DNA of 64,000 nucleotides from Quadrisphaera sp. INWT6 (GTDB lineage: Bacteria > Actinomycetota > Actinomycetes > Actinomycetales > Quadrisphaeraceae). The DNA is taken from NCBI RefSeq assembly GCF_015390235.1, contig NZ_VUOH01000002.1:186001-250000 (forward strand), read 5' to 3'. A program made the position numbers and the translations under genes. Positions 17,459-25,720 of the stretch are shown here, in pieces. Numbering within the stretch: position 1 is the first letter of the stretch; every line of letters starts with the position of its first letter. The notes beneath the pieces were generated by a model. It did no database searches. It saw only the letters and a list, made by a program, of their open reading frames with translations, and was not told the DNA's origin.

Positions 17459-20400
17459 TCAGCCGGTGGGCGTCGTCACCTCACCCAGGGCCCGGTCGAG
17501 CGCGCCGACGAAGAAGTCGACGGCCGCCGCGTCCAGGCACAGCGGCGGCTTGATCTTGAGCACGTTCTGGCGGTCGCTGGTGGGCTGCACCACGACGCCC
17601 AGCTCGAGCATCCGGTCGCACAGCACCGCCGTCTCCTCCCGGGCGGGCTCCAGGGTGGCGCGGTCGCGCACCAGCTCCAGACCCAGGTACAGCCCCTCGC
17701 CGTGCACGGCACCGACCAGCGGGTGGCGCTGCGCCAGCGACTCCAGGCCCGCCCTCAGGCGGGCCCCGGTCTCGCGGGCGTTCTCCTGGAGGCGCTCGTC
17801 GCGCAGGACGTCGAGCACCGCGAGGGCCACCGCGCACGAGACGGGGCTGCCGCCGGTGGAGGCGAAGAAGTACCCGGCGTCGCGGTAGCGCGCGGCGACG
17901 GCGCGGGTGGTGACGACGGCGCCGACGGGGTGGCCGTTGCCGACCGACTTGGCCACGGCGACGACGTCGGGGACCACGCCCTGCTGCTCGAAGCCCCACA
18001 GGGTGGAGCCGAGCCGGCCGTAGCCGACCTGCACCTCGTCGGCGATGGTGAGGCCGCCGTGGCGCCGGACCGCGGCGTACACCTCGCGCAGGTACCCGGG
18101 CGGCAGGGGCAGGCCGCCGGCGTTGCCGTAGAACGCCTCGGCGATGAAGGCGGCCGGGGGTCGGCCCCGCGCCGCGAGCTCCTCGACGGCGGCGACGGCG
18201 TCGCGGGCGTACTGCCCGACGTCGTCGCCCCGCGCTGCGCGGTGGGGGCCGCGGTAGGTGTTGGGCGCCTCGACGGTGTGCACCCAGGCCGGGCGGGTCT
18301 CCAGGGCCGCGGGGTTGTCGGCGACGGAGGTCGAGACGGCGTCGGAGGCCCAGGTCCACCCGTGGTAGGCCTCGCGGACGGCCACGGTGTCGGTGCGACC
18401 GGTGGCCACGTGGGCGAGGCGGATCGCGAGGTCGGTGGCCTCCGAGCCGGAGTTCACCAGGAAGACCGTGTCGAGCGGGTCGGGCAGCAGGGCCGCGATC
18501 CGCTCGGACAGCTCGACGACGCCGGCGTAGTGGAAGCGGGAGTTGGTGTTCAGCCGCGCGAGCTGGCGGGCGGCGGCGGCCGCGACCCGGGGGTGGGCGT
18601 GGCCGACGGCGGTGACGTTGTTGACGACGTCGAGCAGCACTCGCCCGTCGGTGGTGGCCAGGTGGTGGCGCCACCCGCGCTCGACGCGGGGCGGCCGGAC
18701 GGCGCCGGTGTAGTAGTGCTCCTGCACCTCGGCGAGCACGCCGGCGTCGCGGCGGGCGAGCAGCTCGGCCTCGTCGTGCGCACCGCCCGGGCCGTCGTGC
18801 GGCGGGGCTGCCGCGGGCAGGCCGAGCAGGGGTGAGGGGTCGGCGGCGAGGGCCAGCCACCCGGGGGCGTCGCCGGCGCGCACGAGCGCCGGCACGTCGG
18901 GCGCGCCGGCGGTGAGCAGCTGGACGCCCAGCACGTCGCCCTCGGACACCTCGGCGAGCGCGCGGCCGGCGCCGACCGGGCCGTCGTCGGCGAGGGGCGC
19001 GCGCTCGCAGCGGTCGAGGTCCAGCACCAGGCGCGCGTCGCGGCCGGTGAGCTCCAGGCGGCCGTCGCGGTGGCGGACCGCGCCGTCCCAGGGCGCGCGC
19101 AGCACCACCGGGAGCCCCGGACGGACCTCCACCCCCGTGGCGACCGTGGCGGGCACCGCGCTGCTCAGGGCCGGGCTGCCGGCCAGGCGCGCCTGCGCCC
19201 AGCGGGTCACCACCGCGCGGGCCCCGGCGTCCAGCCGCACCGCGGCCAGCTCCTCCACCACGCGCGGCCGCAGGAAGGCGCCGCCGTCGAGGTCGTCGGC
19301 GTCCCAGCCGAGGTCGAGCTGCGCGGCGCCGGAGAGGTCGGCGACCAGCTCGGTGCTGGTGGCCGCGGCGCCGAGCCGGCGGGCTGCCTCGTCGGGCAGG
19401 GCGGGCGGCGTGCCGAGCGCGGCCCGCAGCAGCCCGGCCACGACGTCGACGGGGAGCGCGACCGCCTGCTCGAAGATGCGCCACTCGTTCTGCTCGAGCC
19501 GGCTGCTGGCGTAGTCGTTGCCGCCGTCGACGGCCACCTGGTGGCTGCCGCAGGCCACGAGCACGCAGGCGCGCAGCACCACCAGCGGCCACAGCGCGTC
19601 GACCTCCGCGGGGGCCAGCGGCCGCACCGCGTGGTGGGCCCGCACCGCCGGCAGCACCGCGCTGGGGCCGGAGTGCAGGGCGCCGTCGTGGTGGAGCAGG
19701 GACGACAGGGTGACGGCCAGCTCGCAGACGGCCCAGGTGCAGGTCACGTCGGACAGGTCGATGACGCCGTCGAGCACGGCCGCCGCGCGGGGGCCGCCCT
19801 CGGAGAGCACCAGGTTGTCGTCGGTGAGGTCGAGGTGCACCACCTGCTCCGGCAGCAGCCCCACCAGCGGTGCGACCCGCTCCGCGGCCGCGCGGGCGGC
19901 GGCGAGCACCTCGGCGCGGCGGTGCTCGGGCAGCCACGGCGCGTGCGCCTCGACGGCCGCGAGGCCGTGGCGCGGGTCCCACTCCGAGGCGCCCCCGACG
20001 CCCGGGTGGCTCCAGCCCGCGAGGGCCAGGTCGACCCGGGCCGCCAGCTCGCCCATCCGCGCCACCCGCGAGGGGTGCAGGTACCCGTCGTCGACGGCCG
20101 TGCCACCGGGCAGGTACCGCAGGAGGCGGGCGGTGAGGGGGCCGTCGGGGCTGTCCACGAGGCGCCGCTGCGGCGCACCCGCGGCGTCGCGCAGCACGGT
20201 GGCCACCCGCAGGTCGGGGCAGCGCTCGGCGATGCGGTCCGCGGCCTCGTCGTGTGCCTCGACCTCGGCGGCGATGGTGGCGGGGTGGGTGGCCTTGAGG
20301 ACGGCGACGACGTCGCCCGAGGCCCCGGTCAAGAGGAAGTTGGCGTCCTGCTGGCTCCCGAGCGAGCGGGCCTCGGCGTCGAGGCCGAAGTGCTGGCGCA

Positions 20401-20488
20401 CCACCGCGCGGGCCCACGCCTCGTCGAGGTGCAGCGGGGGGAGCTCCACGGGCCAGGAGGTGCTGGTCGCGGCGGCGGGGACGGGCAC
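17459..20488 (-). CDS. phosphotransferase - linker domain - class III aminotransferase fusion protein
   Basis: A 1009-residue fusion. Residues about 25-330 form an aminoglycoside-phosphotransferase/choline-kinase fold with catalytic HLDLTDDN (about 216) and the metal Asp in VIDLSD. Residues about 430-560 form a beta-rich segment (APWDGAVRHRDGRLELTG) resembling the M23/lipoyl-like middle domain known in such fusions. Residues 590-1005 are a PLP class III aminotransferase: NSGSEATDLAIRLA, ADEVQVGYGR and the Schiff-base Lys in AVAKSVGNG (about 847). Relatives include phospho-lyases acting on O-phosphorylated amino alcohols (ethanolamine-phosphate or phosphohydroxylysine type), so phosphorylation followed by elimination in one protein is plausible. 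The start is GTG 20488. Confidence 0.85.
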   Translation of the reverse strand: MPVPAAATSTSWPVELPPLHLDEAWARAVVRQHFGLDAEARSLGSQQDANFLLTGASGDVVAVLKATHPATIAAEVEAHDEAADRIAERCPDLRVATVLRDAAGAPQRRLVDSPDGPLTARLLRYLPGGTAVDDGYLHPSRVARMGELAARVDLALAGWSHPGVGGASEWDPRHGLAAVEAHAPWLPEHRRAEVLAAARAAAERVAPLVGLLPEQVVHLDLTDDNLVLSEGGPRAAAVLDGVIDLSDVTCTWAVCELAVTLSSLLHHDGALHSGPSAVLPAVRAHHAVRPLAPAEVDALWPLVVLRACVLVACGSHQVAVDGGNDYASSRLEQNEWRIFEQAVALPVDVVAGLLRAALGTPPALPDEAARRLGAAATSTELVADLSGAAQLDLGWDADDLDGGAFLRPRVVEELAAVRLDAGARAVVTRWAQARLAGSPALSSAVPATVATGVEVRPGLPVVLRAPWDGAVRHRDGRLELTGRDARLVLDLDRCERAPLADDGPVGAGRALAEVSEGDVLGVQLLTAGAPDVPALVRAGDAPGWLALAADPSPLLGLPAAAPPHDGPGGAHDEAELLARRDAGVLAEVQEHYYTGAVRPPRVERGWRHHLATTDGRVLLDVVNNVTAVGHAHPRVAAAAARQLARLNTNSRFHYAGVVELSERIAALLPDPLDTVFLVNSGSEATDLAIRLAHVATGRTDTVAVREAYHGWTWASDAVSTSVADNPAALETRPAWVHTVEAPNTYRGPHRAARGDDVGQYARDAVAAVEELAARGRPPAAFIAEAFYGNAGGLPLPPGYLREVYAAVRRHGGLTIADEVQVGYGRLGSTLWGFEQQGVVPDVVAVAKSVGNGHPVGAVVTTRAVAARYRDAGYFFASTGGSPVSCAVALAVLDVLRDERLQENARETGARLRAGLESLAQRHPLVGAVHGEGLYLGLELVRDRATLEPAREETAVLCDRMLELGVVVQPTSDRQNVLKIKPPLCLDAAAVDFFVGALDRALGEVTTPTG

Positions 20489-20536
20489 GGGGGCAGCCTC
20501 ACAGCCCCGCCTCGGGCGATCAAGACCACCCTCCCC

Positions 20537-20626
20537 GTGATCATGGGCGTCCGGGGCACCTCCGCTCCGTGATCATGGGCTTCCCGAGCACCGCGGGGCC
20601 GCCGCGTTCCGGAAGTCCATGATCAC
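20537..20626. repeat. GTGATCATGG-family palindromic repeats (one half-site plus one hairpin)
   Basis: A half element GTGATCATGGGCGTCCGG lies at 20537-20554. A full hairpin follows: GTGATCATGGGCTTCC (20569-20584) and GGAAGTCCATGATCAC (20611-20626), one G-T wobble in 16 pairs, with an inner CGCGG/CCGCG stem in the loop. It lies between the fusion enzyme start and the stop of the acyltransferase-like gene. Related elements occur at 23537, 24923, 41592 and 47610. Confidence 0.85.
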
Positions 20627-20631
20627 GGGGG

Positions 20632-22164
20632 TCAGGCGCGGACGGCGCGGCGCCCCACCCAGGTGAGCAGGCGCTCCAGCGGGCCGCGGCCGACCAGGCG
20701 CAGCCACAGCGGGCACAGCACCAGGGCCGCGCCGGCGAAGAGCAGGTACAGCCACGCACCGCCCACGAGCCACGACGGCTCGGCGGACCAGCCGTCGGAG
20801 GAGCCGCCCGAGTACCCGCCGGAGAGCTGGGTGGTGACGGCGAGCCCGACCAGGTGCGCGGAGTAGACGGTCAGCGACATCGCGCCGACCGCGACCACCG
20901 GGGCCACCAGCCAGCCCAGGCGGCGCCGCCCCAGGGCCTCGCTCACCACCAGGCAGACCCCGATCACCGCGAGGGCCACGCCGCCGGAGCCGAGGACCTC
21001 GGGCGTGGTCCCGCTGTGCGCGGCGGTGCCGAGGAGCTGGTCGGCGGTGGGCCACACCACGCCGGGGCCGCCGCTGCCGTCGCCACCGACGCCCCAGTCC
21101 GCGGCGCTCTCGGGCGTGATCGGCGAGGAGGAGTCGGGCGAGGCGCAGTAGTAGGTGCCATCCCCGTAGTCGATGCACCCGAAGCCCGTGAGGTCCACGT
21201 CGTCGCCCTCCGCGTACGCCGGGTCCGGGTACGGAGCGCTGGAGGAGGGTGCGCTCGACGCCGTCGAGCCCGAGGGGCCGGCCACCGAGGAGCCGGACGA
21301 CGAGCTGGCGTAGGCGGCGGCGGGGTCGACGCCGGGGAAGACCTGCGTGGCCACCCAGGAGCTGCCGTACCCGAGCACCGCCAGGCTGGTCCCGGCGACC
21401 ACGAGCCACCGGCGCACGCGCACGGCGCCCAGGTCGAGGCGACCGACGCCGAGACCGGCGAGCACGAACGCCGCCCAGACCACCACCGGGTAGAAGCCGT
21501 TGAGGGCCAGCTGGCCCAGCTCGCCGCCACCGCCGCTGAGCCCCGGGACGACGCCCGAGAGCGACTGGTGGGCCACCAGGAGCGAGGGGACGACGAGCGC
21601 GACGGCCCCGGCGGCCGTGAACAGCCAGCGCGAGCGAACCTGGAGCAGCGGCACGCACAGCACCAGCAGCACGGCGTAGTACTCGAGGATCACGGCGACG
21701 GGCGTGCTCAGCAGCTGCACCGCCCCGCCGACCACGAACAGGCAGACCGCGCGCACCAGCAGCCGCAGCCGGGCGCGGACCAGCTCGTCGCCGGAGGGCG
21801 GGGTGGTGCGCCCGGTCATGAGCGCCACCGACACCCCGGCCAGGGTGGCGAACAGGATGGACGAGCGGCCGTGGACGACGCCGGCCCACGTGGAGGGGTC
21901 GGTGGGCACGAGCTCGGGAGCCATCGACACGTGCGCGGCGAGCATGCCGAGCATGGCCAGGCCGCGGGCGAGGTCGACCCCGCGGATGCGCGGGGAGCGG
22001 ACGGCGGCGGGCGGCGCAGCGGCGTCGGCCGCGGGCGGCGGCGCCCAGACACCGGCGGAGCCGCTGCCGGGGGCGCCAGCTGGGCCGGCGGGACCAGCGG
22101 TGGACTCGGCGGCGGGGGCGCCGGCCGGCTCGGGGACCAGCGCCTCGGCGCCCTTCGTCTGCAC
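20632..22164 (-). CDS. acyltransferase-like multi-pass membrane protein (DUF1624/DUF418 type)
   Basis: A 510-residue protein. A low-complexity Pro/Ala/Gly N-terminus of about 55 residues precedes RIRGVDLARGLAMLGMLAAHV, the signature first helix of the heparan-alpha-glucosaminide N-acetyltransferase-like (DUF1624) and DUF418 families. About ten hydrophobic helices follow. Two Ser/Gly-rich extracytoplasmic insertions are unusual: residues about 285-355 contain long Ser runs and a small Cys-bearing patch (FGCIDYGDGTYYCASP) that could form a disulfide. Such proteins are thought to move acyl groups across the membrane onto surface glycans; the substrate is unknown. The ATG at 22164 is well placed. 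Confidence 0.7.
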   Translation of the reverse strand: MQTKGAEALVPEPAGAPAAESTAGPAGPAGAPGSGSAGVWAPPPAADAAAPPAAVRSPRIRGVDLARGLAMLGMLAAHVSMAPELVPTDPSTWAGVVHGRSSILFATLAGVSVALMTGRTTPPSGDELVRARLRLLVRAVCLFVVGGAVQLLSTPVAVILEYYAVLLVLCVPLLQVRSRWLFTAAGAVALVVPSLLVAHQSLSGVVPGLSGGGGELGQLALNGFYPVVVWAAFVLAGLGVGRLDLGAVRVRRWLVVAGTSLAVLGYGSSWVATQVFPGVDPAAAYASSSSGSSVAGPSGSTASSAPSSSAPYPDPAYAEGDDVDLTGFGCIDYGDGTYYCASPDSSSPITPESAADWGVGGDGSGGPGVVWPTADQLLGTAAHSGTTPEVLGSGGVALAVIGVCLVVSEALGRRRLGWLVAPVVAVGAMSLTVYSAHLVGLAVTTQLSGGYSGGSSDGWSAEPSWLVGGAWLYLLFAGAALVLCPLWLRLVGRGPLERLLTWVGRRAVRA

Positions 22165-22291
22165 GGCCGAACGCTAGGGGCGCGCACCCTCCCGGGCCGT
22201 CACCCCGCGGGGTGATCCTCGACCCCCGTGCGGGAGACCGGGGACGAGCCCCACCCCCGCCGGTCGGCGGGTGGGCGGGTCGGCGCCGTCG

Positions 22292-23416
22292 TCAGAGCCA
22301 GCCGCGGCGCCTGAACGCCACGTACAGGCCCACCGACAGCACCAGCATCAGCGCGAGCGCGAAGGGGTAGCCCCAGCTCGCGTCGGACTCGGGGATCCGC
22401 AGGTTCATCCCGTAGATCCCGCTGATGAGGCTGGGCGTGAAGAGGATGGCGGCCCAGGAGGAGATCTTCTTGACCTCCTCGCCCTGGGCGTAGCTCGCCT
22501 CCGTCATCGCCTTGATCTCCTCGTTCTGGCGCTGGCTGACCAGGATGGAGTTGACGGCGAGGATGTCGCGCAGCTGGGTGCGGTACGTCTCCACGCGCTC
22601 GGTGGTGAGGGTGACGTGGTCGGCGACGTCGCGCAGCGAGCGCTGCAGCTCCTCGTCGACGCCGTACTTCTCGTAGCCGCCGGCGAGCCCGGCGAGGATC
22701 GTCTGGAGCGGGGTGACGGCGCGCAGGAAGTCGACGACCTCCTGCGACAGCTCGTAGATGCGCCGCGACACCTCGGGGTCACCGGTGAAGACCTGCGCCT
22801 CGATCTCGTCGATGTCGATGCCGAGGCCGCGCACCACCGGGCCGAAGCCGTCGACGACGGCGTCGAGGATCGCGTACAGCACCGCGTCCGTGCCGCGGGC
22901 GAGCAGCTCCGGGTCGGCCTCGAGGCGCTTGCGCACCGCGGACAGGTCGGGCGACTCGGCGTGGCGGACGGTGATGACGAAGTCGGGGCCGATGAACAGG
23001 TGCAGCTCGCCGAACTCCACCTCCTCGTGCTCGTCGTCGTACCGCGCCGCGCGCAGCACCACGAAGAGGGTGTCGCCGTAGCGCTCGAGCTTGGGGCGCT
23101 GGTGGGCGAGCACGGCGTCCTCGACGGCGAGCTCGTGCAGCCCGAACTCCTCGGCCAGGGCGTCGAGCTCGGGGCGGGCGGGGCGGTACAGGCCCATCCA
23201 CGCGATCCGGTCGCCGCGCTGCTCGAGGGCGGCGACGGTGCTGGCGAGGTCGCGCGGGGAGGCGACGCGCACGCCGTCCTCGTAGACGCCGCTGTCGACC
23301 AGGCTGGTGCCGCGGGCCAGGGGCCGGGCCGGGATGGCGCCGTCCTGCGACAGGTCGCGCGAGGGGGCCATGCCGCGCCGGCCCATCGAGGGCAGCGGCA
23401 GTCGTCGTCGGGGCAC
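22292..23416 (-). CDS. corA: CorA-family magnesium/cobalt channel
   Basis: A 374-residue divalent-cation channel. The soluble N-terminal alpha/beta domain and long stalk helix are followed by two C-terminal membrane helices (WAAILFTPSLISGIYGMN and FALALMLVLSVGLYVAF), with the selectivity motif YGMN at residues 335-338. The short basic tail RRRGWL is typical. GTG 23416 was selected because GGAG lies at the right distance; ATG codons at 23386 and 23371 are alternatives that would remove only a basic leader. Transcribed away from a repeat-rich intergenic region. Confidence 0.9.
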   Translation of the reverse strand: MPRRRLPLPSMGRRGMAPSRDLSQDGAIPARPLARGTSLVDSGVYEDGVRVASPRDLASTVAALEQRGDRIAWMGLYRPARPELDALAEEFGLHELAVEDAVLAHQRPKLERYGDTLFVVLRAARYDDEHEEVEFGELHLFIGPDFVITVRHAESPDLSAVRKRLEADPELLARGTDAVLYAILDAVVDGFGPVVRGLGIDIDEIEAQVFTGDPEVSRRIYELSQEVVDFLRAVTPLQTILAGLAGGYEKYGVDEELQRSLRDVADHVTLTTERVETYRTQLRDILAVNSILVSQRQNEEIKAMTEASYAQGEEVKKISSWAAILFTPSLISGIYGMNLRIPESDASWGYPFALALMLVLSVGLYVAFRRRGWL

Positions 23417-23591
23417 GGGTCGCTCCGTCGGGTGGGGCTCGGGGCTCGCTCGGGTCCGTGATCGGGCCGGGAGCATCCTGCCCCCTCCTGCGCCGGACGG
23501 CGACGAGCCGTGCCGCCCACCCCCTCCACCCCGATGGTGATCATGGGCGTCCGCCACCCTCCGGGTCGAGTGCGCCCCGAGCTCCCCCTGA

Positions 23592-23644
23592 TGGCGCAGG
23601 GCCACCCCGTGCCAGTAGGTCTGGCACGGGGTGGCCCTGCGCCA
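23592..23644. repeat. perfect 23-bp inverted repeat (TGGCGCAGGG family)
   Basis: TGGCGCAGGGCCACC-CCGTGCCA (23592-23614) pairs with its exact complement at 23622-23644 across a 7-base loop. A related copy lies 300 bp away (23892-23944). Confidence 0.9.
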
Positions 23645-23747
23645 GCCAGGGAGTGGCGCAGATCCACCCAGCACGGGCTCGAGGGGGCTCGAGACGCGGG
23701 AGCCCACGTCTTGGCGGGTCGTCACGGACCTGGGCGCGCCTGCAGCT

Positions 23748-23810
23748 CCGCGAGGGTGGAGTCTGAGGTCAGCGGAGACGCGATCCTGACCTCGGACTCC
23801 GCCCTCGCGG
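23748..23810. repeat. 24-bp inverted repeat with GGCGGAGTCC core
   Basis: The left arm (23748-23771, CCGCGAGGGTGGAGTC...) pairs with the right arm (23787-23810, ...GACTCCGCCCTCGCGG), with only two G-T wobbles in 24 positions. The core GGCGGAGTCC reappears in a hairpin at 52898-52956. Confidence 0.85.
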
Positions 23811-23891
23811 TGCCGTCCGCCACGTCTGGCCCCGCCTCGCCGTCCTCAGCGCATCCGGCAGCCGCTGGGGGGCTCCGCACCAGTGGCTGAC

Positions 23892-23944
23892 TGGCGCAGG
23901 GCCACCCTGCGCCAGGAGGAGTGGCACGGGGTGGCCCTGCGCCA
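23892..23944. repeat. rearranged second copy of the TGGCGCAGGG hairpin
   Basis: TGGCGCAGGGCCACC (23892-23906) pairs with GGTGGCCCTGCGCCA (23930-23944). A nested 10-bp stem TGGCGCAGGG / CCCTGCGCCA (23892-23901 with 23905-23914) offers an alternative fold. It ends 17 bp before the VOC gene stop and may act as its terminator. Confidence 0.8.
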
Positions 23945-23960
23945 CACAGGACCGGGCGGG

Positions 23961-24887
23961 TCAGGCGGCAGCACTCACCTCGAGCAGGCTCTTCCACGGG
24001 TCCTCGAAGCGCAGCGTGCGCCCGTCGTCGCGCACGTCCACGCGGGCGGAGCGCAGCCGCGAGGCCAGGGCGTCGAGGTCGGAGCGCGCCGGCAGCACCA
24101 GCGACACCTGGCCCAGCCCCAGGGTCGCGGCGCGGGCGCCGGCGCCGCGGCTCGACCACGTGTTCATGGCCATGTGGTGGTGGTAGCCACCGGCGGCGAC
24201 GAACAGCGCCCCGTGCCACTCGGCCGTCACCTCGAAGCCGAGGGCGTCGACGTAGAAGGCGCGCGCCGTCGCGACGTCGCCGACCTTGAGGTGCACGTGC
24301 CCGACCTCGGCGGAGCCCCCCGCGGGCTGGTCGAGCGGTGCGGCGACGTGCTCGCGCAGGAAGGCGTTCGGGTCGAGCGGGGCGTTGTCCATGACCACGC
24401 GCCCGGCCTGCCAGTCCCACTGCTCGCGCGGCCGGTCCCAGTACAGCTCGATGCCGTTGTCCTCGGGGTCGGTGAAGTAGAACGCGTTCGACACCAGGTG
24501 GTCGGCCGAGCCGACGTAGCGCGAGCGGGGGTGCTGCGCCGCACGGGCCACGGCGTCGGCGAGCCCGGCGCGGTCGGGGAAGAGCAGCGCGGTGTGGAAC
24601 AGCCCGGCCTCGCCCTGCTTCGGCGCCGGCAGCCCCGGGGTGTGCACGAGGACGACGAGCGCCGTCGCCCCCCGGCCGAGCACGGCGTGCTGCGCGCCCG
24701 CGGCGCTCCCGGTCGACGGCGAAGCCAGGTCGACCGCGGTGCGCGCGGCCGCGCCGTCCAGCTCCACCAGGCCGAGGGCGTCGCGGTAGTACGCGGTCAT
24801 GCCGGGCAGGTCGGCGACGTGCAGCGTGACGGCGTCCATCGCGGTGGCACCGGGCAGGAGCAGCTCACTGCTGGTCGAGGTGGTCAT
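23961..24887 (-). CDS. VOC-family ring-cleaving dioxygenase-like protein (CatE/MhqE type)
   Basis: A 308-residue protein built of two vicinal-oxygen-chelate modules: residues about 15-140 (VTLHVADLPGMTAYYRDALGL) and 185-300 (VGHVHLKVGDVATARAFYVDALGF). Metal-ligand candidates are His in LHVAD, His in LFHTALLF, Glu in NGIELYWDR, His in GHVHLKV and the His cluster GGYHHHMAMN. This is the plan of catechol-2,3-dioxygenase-like and hydroquinone dioxygenases. It is on the same strand as the SDR and hydrolase genes upstream but separated by a repeat hairpin. A role in quinone or catechol detoxification is inferred from the context. Confidence 0.8.
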   Translation of the reverse strand: MTTSTSSELLLPGATAMDAVTLHVADLPGMTAYYRDALGLVELDGAAARTAVDLASPSTGSAAGAQHAVLGRGATALVVLVHTPGLPAPKQGEAGLFHTALLFPDRAGLADAVARAAQHPRSRYVGSADHLVSNAFYFTDPEDNGIELYWDRPREQWDWQAGRVVMDNAPLDPNAFLREHVAAPLDQPAGGSAEVGHVHLKVGDVATARAFYVDALGFEVTAEWHGALFVAAGGYHHHMAMNTWSSRGAGARAATLGLGQVSLVLPARSDLDALASRLRSARVDVRDDGRTLRFEDPWKSLLEVSAAA

Positions 24888-24922
24888 GGCGGGTCCTCCG
24901 GGACGTCGACGAGCGGTGGAGG

Positions 24923-24976
24923 GTGGCCAGCGCCCATGATCACGGCCCCGCGGGGGTGGTCATGGGCGTCCGCCAC
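24923..24976. repeat. GTGATCATGG-family hairpin
   Basis: GTGGCCAGCGCCCATGATCAC-like left arm at 24923-24943 and GTGGTCATGGGCGTCCGCCA-type right arm at 24956-24976, with a self-complementary GGCCCCGCGGGG loop. A few mismatches sit in the middle of the stem. It lies between the VOC gene start and the SDR gene stop. Confidence 0.75.
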
Positions 24977-24991
24977 CACGAGGGGCAGGGG

Positions 24992-25720
24992 TCAGAGCAG
25001 GCCGAGGGTGGCGCCGCCGTCGACGGCCACGGCGGTGCCGTTGACGAAGGCGGCGGGCTCGGAGCAGAGGAAGGCGACGACCTTGCCGAAGTCCTCCGGC
25101 GTGCCGGTGCGTGCGCCGGCGGGCACGCCGCGCTCGAGCAGGCGGTCGGTGGCGTGCAGGCCGGGGCACACGAGGTTGATGGTCACGCCGCGGGCGGCGA
25201 CGTCGGCCGCCGCCGTCTTGGTCCACGCCCACAGCGCGGTGCGCGCGGTGTTGGACAGGGCGAGGTCCGGGATCGGCTGCTTGACGCTGGCCGACGCGAC
25301 GAACACGACCCTCCCCCAGCCGCCCTCGACCAGGTGCGGCACGGCGGCCCGGGCCAGGCGGACCGACGCCAGGGCGTTCGTCTCGAAGGCGGCGCGGAGC
25401 GCGTCGTCGTCGACGTCGAGGGCGCGGCCGGAAGGCGGTCCGCCGGCGTTGCCGACGACGACGTCGAGCCGCCCCCAGCGCTCCAGCGCCGCCTCGACCA
25501 GGCGCTGCGGCACGGCGGGGTCGGTCATGTCGCCGACGACGGCGTGCGCCTCGCCGCCGGCTGCTCCGACCTCGCCCACCAGGTCGGCGAGCAGGTCGGC
25601 GGAGCGGGCGGAGACGAGCACGCGGGCCCCCTCCGCGGCGAGGGCCAGCGCGCTGGCGCGGCCGAGCCCCTTGGAGGCGGCGGTGACGACGGCGACGCGG
25701 CCGGAGAGTCCGAGGTCCAT
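24992..25720 (-). CDS. SDR-family protein of the BKR-like subgroup, lacking the usual YxxxK
   Basis: A 242-residue short-chain dehydrogenase/reductase fold. The cofactor motif is TAASKGLGRA (residues 13-22) rather than TGxxxGIG, NAGG follows the fourth strand, and the expected catalytic YxxxK position reads LSNTARTALWAWTK, so the Tyr is missing. This matches the known BKR_like SDR subgroup that lacks a full catalytic tetrad. The ATG overlaps the stop of the hydrolase gene upstream as TGATG, so they are translationally coupled and share the MarR-controlled promoter. Confidence 0.8.
   Translation of the reverse strand: MDLGLSGRVAVVTAASKGLGRASALALAAEGARVLVSARSADLLADLVGEVGAAGGEAHAVVGDMTDPAVPQRLVEAALERWGRLDVVVGNAGGPPSGRALDVDDDALRAAFETNALASVRLARAAVPHLVEGGWGRVVFVASASVKQPIPDLALSNTARTALWAWTKTAAADVAARGVTINLVCPGLHATDRLLERGVPAGARTGTPEDFGKVVAFLCSEPAAFVNGTAVAVDGGATLGLL

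Larger units (their letters stand above)
23417..23960. other. 544-bp intergenic region made largely of hairpin repeats
   Basis: No gene is seen. In order it holds a GTGATCATGG half element (23537-23559), a perfect 23-bp-arm hairpin (23592-23644), a 24-bp-arm hairpin (23748-23810) and a second, rearranged copy of the first hairpin (23892-23944). Open frames crossing it have no coding character. Promoters for corA must lie in the part nearest 23420-23530. Confidence 0.8.
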
